Shown in pieces: positions 38,501 through 44,386 of a DNA stretch of 64,000 nt. The translations under genes and the position numbers were made by a program. Numbering within the stretch: the stretch's first letter is position 1; each line of letters begins with the position of its first letter. This DNA is from Chloroflexota bacterium. Lineage in GTDB: Bacteria; Chloroflexota; UBA11872. The stretch spans positions 1-64,000 of the forward strand of contig JAPOWQ010000074.1 in NCBI GenBank assembly GCA_026707585.1, read 5' to 3'. Under the pieces are notes generated by a model. The model worked only from the letters and a program-made list of their open reading frames with translations. It was not told where the DNA came from and did not search any database.

Positions 38501-41500
38501 TCGGTAGCGGGTCTGGGTGTAGTCGTAGTTCAGCCACAGCAAGCCGGAAGCGTCGCCGGTGCGGCTGAAGGGAAGCTGGGGCTTGTAGAGCCCATCGTAG
38601 AGCTCGCTCGTGGTCGACGTCCCGGTCACGGTGGGAATGTCGTTGTCCCGGACCCATATCTGAGCGGACGAGCTGCTCAGGGCGATGTAGTCGTCGTCCG
38701 CGTCGTTGAGGACGGTGGCGTGGTAGGTGCTGTTGCCGTGCGGCAGGCTGTCGTCGGTCGTCGGTCGGGTGACGGTGACGGACTTCGTTCCGATCGGGAA
38801 TTCGACCGTGATCTCCTCCACGCCGAAGTGGATGTGGTTCCGCGGGCTGGTGATGCCCAGGGTGGGGTCGTCCAGGTCCGCCTGGGTCACCCGGTACCTG
38901 ACCCGCGTGAGCTCGAGCCGGGCCTCCAGCGTAGTGTTCGTGGGGTTGGTGCGGGTGACCGTGAAGGACACCGATTCCCCCTCGGTCACCCAGTTCTGGT
39001 CGCGGGCGACGGTCACCGAGGGCTTGAACCCGTCATCGTCGTAGATGGTGAAGGTGTGGGTGTTGGGCCAGCCGGCCCGATAGTCCGTGCCGTCTTTCAC
39101 GGTGACCGTCAGCTTGCCGATGTCCTCGGCCGTGGCGTCGTCTTCGGTGGGGATGGTGACGATGATCGACTTTTCGCCCTTGGGGAAGGTTGCGGTCTGG
39201 GGCAGTGAGCCGCTCGCGTACTGCCCGGATTCGGTCACGTCGAGGGTCACCGTTAAGGACGGCCCCCTGCTCGAGCGCCGGATCAACTCCAGCTCGATGG
39301 TCTCGCCCTCGGCGATCCGCAGCTGCGAGGTGTACAGGTCCACCAGGCCGAGGTTGACGTCTCGCACGGTCACCGAAGCGGTCGCGGGGCTTCCCGGCCG
39401 GTAGGTCTTGGGTTCGCCAATCGACGTCGGGGCCACCAGGGAGACGGTGACGGTGTGGGGGCCAGCCCGTTCGTCGTCGTCGGTCGTGGTGATGGTGTGC
39501 GCCACGGTGTCCGATCCCGCGGGAAACACCACGGTGTCGCGGCGGCTCAGGGCCTGCGGGGCGGTCTTGTCCACATCCAGCCACACGGTCAGCTCGTCGG
39601 TCGGATCGCCGTCTCGGGTGAGGGTCAGCACCACGTCACTGCCCTCGTCAACGGACTGCGCCTGGGCTTCCAGCGTGACCTCGGACTCGTCGTCGGTGAT
39701 GACGCCCCGGGCGGTCAGCGAGGCCTGCCCGTCCTGCAGGGTCGCGTAGACGGGATTGCTCAGCACCACCGTGAAGTCCTCGGTGAGCTCGGCGAGCCGG
39801 TCGTCGACCACCGGCACCTCGATCACCGCGCTGGTCGCGCCGGGAGCGAAGGTGAGCGTCCCCGTGGATTCGACGATGTCGTCGCTGGCGCCGGGAACGC
39901 CGTCCGTGATCTCGTAGTCGACGGTGATGGTGCGGAGCGACGGCAGCGGGCTGACCATGTCCACCCAGAACTCCGCGGCGCCGTCGGCTTCGCCTACCTC
40001 GACGGCGATGTCCCGGAATCCGAGCACGGGCAGCGGATCTCGGTCGCGCACCGCGATCGTCGCCGAAGCCTGGGCGGGATCGATGACGTAGCCGTCGCCG
40101 GGCTCCAGCGTGACCACGAAGAACGCGTCCGCCTCATTGCCGTCGTTGGCCTCGGTGAGGTACGCCCGCGTGATCCCGGAATTTCCCGTCAGAATCGTGT
40201 GTGTCCGTGGGCTTAGCAGGCCGTCCGGGACCGCGCTGCCGATCTCGGCGTGCGAGACGGTCACCTGCAGCGGCGCCTCGGTGTGGCCGTCGTGGACGAT
40301 CCGGTAGTAGAGCAGGGCGCCTTCATCCACCACCCTAGTGATGGCCCGCACGCCAACCGTGTAGGGATCGTCGTCCAGAATCGTGCCCCGAACCGTGGTC
40401 GGGCCCGTTGGCGTCCAAAACTCCGGCGGCCCGGGGTGCAGCGTGAACTCGTAGTGCCGGTCCGGGGACTTGTAGTCGTCGTCGTCGTCGAAGGTCAGGT
40501 GCAGCAGGGACTCGCCGGGCCCCATCCCGAACGCCATGTATTGCTGCGCGCCGACCGGCCCGCCCGTGATGGTGAACTCGATCGGGTTCCTGTCGTCGCC
40601 GATCCGTTTCAGCATCAGGATCAGCGGGTTGCCCTCGACCACCTCCGGGTGGTTGAAGACGATTTGCACCTGCGGCGCCACGTCGTTGTCGGCCACGTCC
40701 ACCGTCACCGAGTCGGCGCCCGTGATCTGGTACTCCTGCGCCGGCTTCACCGTGAAGGTCAGCGTGCTGTCGGGGATGTCCCGCACGTCGTCCGGCGGCG
40801 TGAGGACTATCTCCTTGACGGATTCACCCGCGGCGAAGACCACGTTGGTCGGTTTGCTCACGGCTTCGCTCGGGTAGTCGCCGTCGAGGAATCCGCCGGG
40901 GTCGTCGACGGATACGCCCACAATCGACTCGACCGCCGTGTTGTTGCCCCGGGTCAGCGTGAAGGTGACCGGCTCGCCTTCGGTGATGCTGGTGGTGTCG
41001 GCGCTGAGGCTGATGGTCGGGAGGTCGTCGTCCTGGATGAGCACCTCCGTTATCGGACTGCGACGGTCTTGACCGTGGATAGTCCAGGAAGCCCTGAGCT
41101 TGAGCGTGTCCCGGGGTTCGTAGTCCACGTCGTCCCCGGTCGCGATGGTGAGCGTTTGCGACTGGGTCTCGGACGCCACGAATGGGAGGAAGCGGTCCGT
41201 CAACGGAATCGCCGGGAAAGTCACCTCGTAGACCCGGTCGGTGGGATTGGTTCCATCGGGTCGCTGCTGATTGGGTTCCCACGTGTCCACCCGCACGGTG
41301 AACGGCTCTATGAGGTACCCGTAAACGCGCTCGACGGAGAGTGTGATCGACTGGCCCTCGGGCACCGGTTGCGGCGCAATCGAGGTGAAGCGGATCTGCA
41401 CGAGTGGCGTCTCGCCGGGGCGATCAACTGTCCGCGATCTGCTTCCGTTCACGGTCCAGTATTGGGCCTCTTCGGCGTCGGTCAGGGCAGTTCCGTCGGC

Positions 41501-43960
41501 GGCCTCGATGCGTATGATTTCCGCCGAATACTCCCAATCGCTAGGGTCGTCAATCCCGTTGTGGAGAACTTCGATCCGACCGACGACGCTCCGCTGGTTG
41601 CCGGTGAGAGTCAGGGGGAATTCCTGGTAGCGGTTGCCGGTTAGCGGGTCGATGGGCCAGTGGGCGTGCCGTGGACCCGCCCACCCGCGGTTGTGCTCCA
41701 CCCGCACCACGAAGGACACCGGCTTGCCAATGTCCTGCGCGCGGCGGCTGACCATGAAGTGCAGCGGCCAGCGCTCCTCGATTTCGTCCCAGTGGCGAAA
41801 ACTCCGTCCGTCTTCGTAGTAGAAGAACCCCTCGGCGGGGCCGGGCGTACAGTCGCCGGTGCCAGGGCAGAGAAGCCAAGCCTCACCTGCTTCCCACGAA
41901 GACTCGTCGTAGCCGACCCAGCCCCACTCGAGCGTTAGCTCCTGGGCGGTGTCGGTGTCGGAGACCGAGATGCTGTCAAAGGTCCCGTGGCCCGATTGCC
42001 CAAGCAGATAGCCGGTTCCGGGAAGCACGCGGACGGTGACCAGGCTGGCGCTGGGCAGGTCGCGCTCGTCGTCGGGGGCGGTGAGGGTAAGCGTGTGGGT
42101 CGTGGCGTTGGCCGCGAAGGTGATTTGCGTGGGAATGACGGGCGCCGGATCCCAGTGGTTGCCCCGCAGATGGTCGTTCGGGTCGTCCACGCGGATGTTG
42201 ACGGTCAGCTCCGTGGCCGCGTCTCCGCCGGTGCGCGTGAACGTGAAGCTGCCGGATTGCCCCTCCGCGATCGAGTTCTGGTCCCTGGCCACGGTGACGA
42301 TCGTGCTGCCGCTGGGGGGGTCGTTGATCTCGACTTCGACCTGGTTGGGAGTTCCCTCGGCATAGCGACTGCCGCTGATCGTCACGATGTCGGCGAGCAA
42401 GATGTCGGTGGCCTCGACCTCGCCGTCCACGTAGGGGTAGACCTCAATGGTCTTGAGTGTTTCCCACGGCTCGAACCTCACATCGTGGTAGAGCGTGCTG
42501 GGATTGACGCCGAAGCCTTCCTGCCGGTTCGCTTCGGACGTCTGGACCCTGACGGTCACTGCTTGGCTGCTCGGACCGTCGACGCGGACGACATCGAACA
42601 CCACTGCCTCACCCTCGGTGACCGTGGTTCGGTCGGCCTCGATGGTGACTAGGCCGTTGGTGGCGCCGGTGTCGGTGACGTCGATCGAGGTTTCCCGCAA
42701 TCCCTGCTTGACGGTCCAATACTCAGCCTCGGCGGACGCGCTGAGGTCGGCGCCGTTGGCGTTTTGCAGCGGTCGAATCGAGGCCCAGTAGCCCCAGTTG
42801 GTCTCGGCCTCGCCGTTGGTGGTGACCCGCAGCTCCTCCTTCACCTGCAGATCGGTTCCCGACAGCTCGAGGGGGAAGTCCTTGTAGAGCCGGCCGGTGT
42901 TGGAGTCCTCGGTCCAATCGGCGAGCCGGTAGTCCGCGCCGCTGCGATCCGTCTCCAGCCTGACGGTGAAGACCGCGGTCTGGTTCGCGTCCTGCGAGCG
43001 CCGCTTCACGACGATCGCGATCTTGTCGCCCTCGGTCGCGTCGGCGTCGTTGACGCCGTCCTTGCCGAAGTTGAGCTCCAGCTCTTGCGCGGTGTCGTTG
43101 TCGGTGACCGTGACGCTGGCCGAGGGTTCGAGGCCCGAGCCGCCGACGAGGTAGTCACTGGAGTGCCGTAGCGCAACCGCGAATTCGCCGGCCGCCAGGT
43201 CGCGCAGGTCGTCGGCGGTGGCCAGGGAAAGCGTTTCGCTAGTCGCGTTCGCCGCGAACGCCACTTGGGTGGGAAGCTCGGGCCGCGGGTCCCAGTGGTT
43301 GCCGCGCAGCCGACTGTCCGGGTCCTTGACGCGAATACCCACGGTCAATGGATCGGCCGTGTCGCCGTCGCGCGTCAAGGTGAATTCGGCCGTGCCGCCC
43401 TCGGTGACCGAGGCCTGGTCCGCGCTAATCGTGACGCGGCTGAACCCGGCGGGCGCCTGCTGCACATCGAAGACCGACATGGTGGCGACGCCGGGGCTGC
43501 CGACCACGTAGTTCCCGAAGTCGCTGGTGTCGGACGACGTGAGGACCTGAGCCTTGAGCTCAAGCGTGCCCGTGTTGACCGCCGGATCCACGGAGACGCC
43601 TACGTCAAATCTGACGACCCTTACCGACGAGTCGAGGACGACCACGCGGACTTGCTCGGTTTCATTCTGTCCCAGCGCATCTTCGCGATGCGGTTCCCAG
43701 GTCTTCACAACGACATGCCTGGCGTATCCACTGCCGCTTCGCCGGGTGAGGGTGAATGTGGCCAGCCCACCCTCATGGACCCCGAACTGATCGGCGGCGA
43801 TGGTGACCGTGTTGGTCAAGGGGCCTCTTGTGGACTGCGCCTCGGCCGTGCGCTCGATCCCGACGACGAGCGCCAACGCCAGGCCAATCGCCAATGTTGC
43901 GGAAAGTCGAGCTACAGGACTGAGTGCCGGGATCGGACGCGTCACGGCCGATCCGTCCAA
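29795..43960 (-). CDS. Giant Calx-beta repeat protein, N-terminal part with signal peptide
   Basis: Encodes 4,721 residues from an ATG at 43960. Residues 1-41 are a signal peptide (LSATLAIGLALALVVGIERT, cleavage after AEA), so the protein is exported. About 25 diverse Calx-beta-like domains follow (for example VTISADQASVTEGGTAEFTL, ending TVTDNDTA), then five units of the GVTVSETVLPIDEGMSGAYT type (~3300-3790). The near-identical VTVSFGQ units then begin and run on into the next frame. The last ~30 residues (GTAPADIRERGHDGN...) are out-of-frame noise after the extra base. With that base removed the gene spans 43960-17515 and encodes 8,814 residues. It is divergently transcribed from the hybrid kinase at 44387, which may share its control region. 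Confidence 0.85.
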   Translation of the reverse strand: MDGSAVTRPIPALSPVARLSATLAIGLALALVVGIERTAEAQSTRGPLTNTVTIAADQFGVHEGGLATFTLTRRSGSGYARHVVVKTWEPHREDALGQNETEQVRVVVLDSSVRVVRFDVGVSVDPAVNTGTLELKAQVLTSSDTSDFGNYVVGSPGVATMSVFDVQQAPAGFSRVTISADQASVTEGGTAEFTLTRDGDTADPLTVGIRVKDPDSRLRGNHWDPRPELPTQVAFAANATSETLSLATADDLRDLAAGEFAVALRHSSDYLVGGSGLEPSASVTVTDNDTAQELELNFGKDGVNDADATEGDKIAIVVKRRSQDANQTAVFTVRLETDRSGADYRLADWTEDSNTGRLYKDFPLELSGTDLQVKEELRVTTNGEAETNWGYWASIRPLQNANGADLSASAEAEYWTVKQGLRETSIDVTDTGATNGLVTIEADRTTVTEGEAVVFDVVRVDGPSSQAVTVRVQTSEANRQEGFGVNPSTLYHDVRFEPWETLKTIEVYPYVDGEVEATDILLADIVTISGSRYAEGTPNQVEVEINDPPSGSTIVTVARDQNSIAEGQSGSFTFTRTGGDAATELTVNIRVDDPNDHLRGNHWDPAPVIPTQITFAANATTHTLTLTAPDDERDLPSASLVTVRVLPGTGYLLGQSGHGTFDSISVSDTDTAQELTLEWGWVGYDESSWEAGEAWLLCPGTGDCTPGPAEGFFYYEDGRSFRHWDEIEERWPLHFMVSRRAQDIGKPVSFVVRVEHNRGWAGPRHAHWPIDPLTGNRYQEFPLTLTGNQRSVVGRIEVLHNGIDDPSDWEYSAEIIRIEAADGTALTDAEEAQYWTVNGSRSRTVDRPGETPLVQIRFTSIAPQPVPEGQSITLSVERVYGYLIEPFTVRVDTWEPNQQRPDGTNPTDRVYEVTFPAIPLTDRFLPFVASETQSQTLTIATGDDVDYEPRDTLKLRASWTIHGQDRRSPITEVLIQDDDLPTISLSADTTSITEGEPVTFTLTRGNNTAVESIVGVSVDDPGGFLDGDYPSEAVSKPTNVVFAAGESVKEIVLTPPDDVRDIPDSTLTFTVKPAQEYQITGADSVTVDVADNDVAPQVQIVFNHPEVVEGNPLILMLKRIGDDRNPIEFTITGGPVGAQQYMAFGMGPGESLLHLTFDDDDDYKSPDRHYEFTLHPGPPEFWTPTGPTTVRGTILDDDPYTVGVRAITRVVDEGALLYYRIVHDGHTEAPLQVTVSHAEIGSAVPDGLLSPRTHTILTGNSGITRAYLTEANDGNEADAFFVVTLEPGDGYVIDPAQASATIAVRDRDPLPVLGFRDIAVEVGEADGAAEFWVDMVSPLPSLRTITVDYEITDGVPGASDDIVESTGTLTFAPGATSAVIEVPVVDDRLAELTEDFTVVLSNPVYATLQDGQASLTARGVITDDESEVTLEAQAQSVDEGSDVVLTLTRDGDPTDELTVWLDVDKTAPQALSRRDTVVFPAGSDTVAHTITTTDDDERAGPHTVTVSLVAPTSIGEPKTYRPGSPATASVTVRDVNLGLVDLYTSQLRIAEGETIELELIRRSSRGPSLTVTLDVTESGQYASGSLPQTATFPKGEKSIIVTIPTEDDATAEDIGKLTVTVKDGTDYRAGWPNTHTFTIYDDDGFKPSVTVARDQNWVTEGESVSFTVTRTNPTNTTLEARLELTRVRYRVTQADLDDPTLGITSPRNHIHFGVEEITVEFPIGTKSVTVTRPTTDDSLPHGNSTYHATVLNDADDDYIALSSSSAQIWVRDNDIPTVTGTSTTSELYDGLYKPQLPFSRTGDASGLLWLNYDYTQTRYRPSPLGNEVYSDTETQGFGFEPGDAQGVGIHTIGYIHALGISGTMELQPHYCPNNPANCGYFPQYQVGTPSSVDFRYYSNFMGVRIDADQASVNEGDAATFTLRRQGGKPDSMTRPLEVRVNLTQEGDYLSSVTQQTITFAANEATATLTIPTTDDAVDEVDGSITVALDYASRADCPDVERCYGVGQYIGTAWESWRVTTAVTDNDYVQPGVSIADAEGREADGSITFTVTLDAPNLEQVSTVDWATSDDGSSKAATAGVDYTAASGLLTFAVGETEKSFTVTLLDDSMDEDHETFNVVLSNPSELVLSDDTASGTILDDELAMAVIFDSDYEGSVVEGQDIVLRIKRLPPLADGAPLDTDDPCYDAPSTQCFDFDGDPGNTALTVNVRVTHQGNVIAGAAPTTVTFAPGSSYASLTIPTDDDATVEAKGAVKAEILNGAGYSPLVVEPAQMPGEDVPTAHRTVHDNDLTFSVQDAQAGESAGQLDFTVSLNAAAPAEVTVHAMTVDGEATSHANVTATSLGQDFEAKSETLTFAVGEQQKTFAVVVTNDAIQEKSETFEVRLRSPPQHSSLADDTAVGTIIDDEQAMVASVSRAYAVVDEDQSGPVRFMVELKHSNTVASERRPAVGWQVVAGTATEGADYRAAGGQFNFPVGATSGFLDVDLVDDNLFEPALETFTVELIQAGSRLLSISPTAASYEVSIRDNETLAAAITADAETVAEGQDAQFTVTLTGGVAAEAVTVQFETKGEVSAADDYSTPIGNLTFPSGNTTGSEGTLTIPAGEAKGTITYPIRADGVDDDDETMTVEILNAVTGLRAVTIASGDNRASTTILDQDSLTVSIQGTPSVAEGSAATFTVFLSVASDEDVSVDWSTTQAGDTLAVGEAAEPDSDYPASSGTVAIAAGSTTATFTVATTDDTLVEGNETFRVVLDEARITSTTPNEMVPLGVTAAIGTIEDNDTAPTGVTVSANPRRLAEDDGATAISVTVSLDGTTQFTVDTPVTVEMIDRPGVNRNATLGVDYAATTSNTVIPAGQSSVVTTITLTPVDDNIAEDDEVARLSARSSALAGSDGKGVVIEDNDVEPVEVVLSVDPDNVDESASSSALTVTGTLSGQATRVVDTIVTLTQSDGTAVAGDDYSTSTATLTIPAGEMSATAVLVLNVLDDNIAEGSETLQITGTTAGITVMPTDLTIQDNDAEPTSIGLSVTSAPIGEGGGAATVPVQATLLGAGTRSTDTLVTLTVVGLTATETDDYTATFDSSTLTIPAGQFSGTATLTLTPNDDTLYEGDEFLAVRGTNATPGLPVNGVRLTIVDDDPAPTTVKLVIYQETLSEGAGVWLLDVQAVLEGKTTLTEDIEIETTLVRNGSEVRSENVIQIIPLNIDAGKSVGETIYYLRDLNDDVHDADETLELRGTTDTPGLHVIPDQVIVTNDDTSGIRLSTPSLTVREGRTQRYTVRLTSEPVDPVTVTLDVPPNAGFSVNPGTLTFTSQSWGRKFVTVTGLQDDDGADEAAATISHTVSSTDEHYRSHTVPDVSVTVRDDDTPGVTVSETVLPIDEGMSGAYTVVLDTEPTANVTVTVEVPHGAELSLSSQSLTFTNSSWNIEQTVTVTALHDADVADEAPVTLTHAITGATEYASLTLGSVDVKVTDDDEAGVTITPTALDIPEGQSRTYTVVLDTKPTGDVTVTIGGTAGTDLTLNASTLTFTAVSWSAAQTVTVTAAPDGDTTDDPATLTHAVGSVADSDYANVTADSVAVTVEDVVGAGVTISETSLPIDEGDSDTYTVVLDTRPVGDVTVTLGGLGGTDLSVGSSSLTFKPENWSTAQTVNVSAAQDADAVDDTATITHTVSSSADSDYDGLSADSLGIVVNDDDDPGITVSDNTLTVNEGASTTYTVVLDTQPIADVTVAVTAPGGSDITADPTSLTFTDSNWATAQTVTVSAAQDADALDDPVTVTHAASSTDDDYSGISVSDVNVTVIDDEDIPVTVSFGQASYTVAESDDPSTTNVTENEVTVTVTLSADPEREVVISLLRVNQGGATSGDYSGVPAAVTFQSGDTEQTFTFAAAYDTLDDDGESVRLSFGILPNAVTAGTHAATTVAIADDDDPSVTVRFAQATYSVAESDDPSTTNVTENDVTVTVELSADPERTVEIPIITTNQGGAGNGDYEGVPARVTFASGETTQTFTFTAQPDALDDDGESVELTFGSLPTRVSAGVPAATTVTIADDDDPAVTVSFARSAYTVAESDDPLTLSTTENEVTVTVRLSADPEREVEVALLRVNQGGASSSDYSGVPNRLTFQSGDTEQNFTFTAEPDNADDDGESVKLTLGSLPDRVSAGTHPSTTVAITDDDDPAVTVSFGNSTHAVAEGHDVTVTVTLSADPERTVEVPITVTNVDGATSADYSGVPPRLTFNAGDTTQTFDFSATDDAVDDDGERVRLTFGTLPNRVSSASPSQLVVSITDDDDPAVTVHFGQASYSVAESDDLSTTNTAEHAVEVTVSLSADPERQVVIPLTTTHQGGASTSDYSGVPANITFTSGVTAKSFTFRATPDAVDDDGESVRLGFGGTMPSGVSAGAPSMATVSIADDDDPAVTVRFGQPSYSATEGSSVTVTLRLSADPEREVEIPLTTTNQGGTTSADYEGVPASVTFASGDTEQSFTFSALQDTANDDGETVKLAFGSLPARVSSSSPATTTVAITDDDVPAVTVSFGQASHSVAESDDTSTTNSTENEVVVTVTLSADPEREVEIPLLRVNQGGATSADYSGVPAALTFQSGDTDKTFTFTAIHDTLDDDGESVRLSFGGLPNAVTVGAHAATTVSIADDDDPAVRVSFGAAAYPVAEGDDVTVTVTLSADPERTVEIPLTTTNQGGASNGDYAGGTAPADIRERGHDGNLHVYGGPGHCGR
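29877..29882. other. One-base insertion in a C6 run that splits the giant gene
   Basis: On the coding strand the repeat reads ...GACTACGCGGGGGGTACC; with five G instead of six it becomes DYAGVPPRLTFVSGDTTE, which fits the DYSGVPxxLTF unit consensus exactly and joins the two frames. A homopolymer error in sequencing is the simplest cause; a real frameshift or phase-variable tract is possible. Confidence 0.85.
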
Positions 43961-44386
43961 CCTGTTCGGGCGCTGTTATCGGAGCTCGCGAACGCGACCA
44001 AACAACCCCCCGGATCGGCGGGCAACTACCTCTGCGGAGTCACCCTGAGGCAGGTCTGCTGCCTCCGAGAACAGCACATCACGGCTGCAACCGATGCTTG
44101 GGGAACTAGTCTATATAAACCCCTATGAGAATTGTATGAGAGTATCTACATTCCCTATAGAAGTATTATTAGAGTTGCAAAGTACAGTGCAAAAGCATTC
44201 CGCCTATCCGATCTCCTCGATGGACCCATTGAGAGATACATTTATGGCCCATTCGAGAGATATGCGATATAATAGAACTATTTATGAGAGCACCATGAGA
44301 ATCCCTAGTGGAGATATGAAAGTATTGTGTGATTCATCACTCTCTGGTAGAGTTCGGCGACTCGCCACCGTCCAAGTTCGGTCGGC
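43961..44386. promoter_or_regulatory. AT-rich divergent intergenic region between giant protein and hybrid kinase genes
   Basis: From about 44105 to 44340 the base composition drops sharply to AT-rich, unlike anything nearby. It holds TATAAT at 44268-44273, a TATATAA at 44111-44117, and repeated TATGAGAG/CATGAGA/GAGAGATA words (near 44124, 44135, 44231, 44256, 44284, 44295). It separates two divergent genes, so it probably contains both promoters and possible regulator-binding repeats. No -35 box is clear. Confidence 0.45.

Noticed and set aside
34478-41644. Plus-strand frames of 250-650 codons opposite the N-terminal part of the giant gene
   Set aside because: Same antisense artefact; compositions are His/Arg/Gly-rich and no domains are visible.
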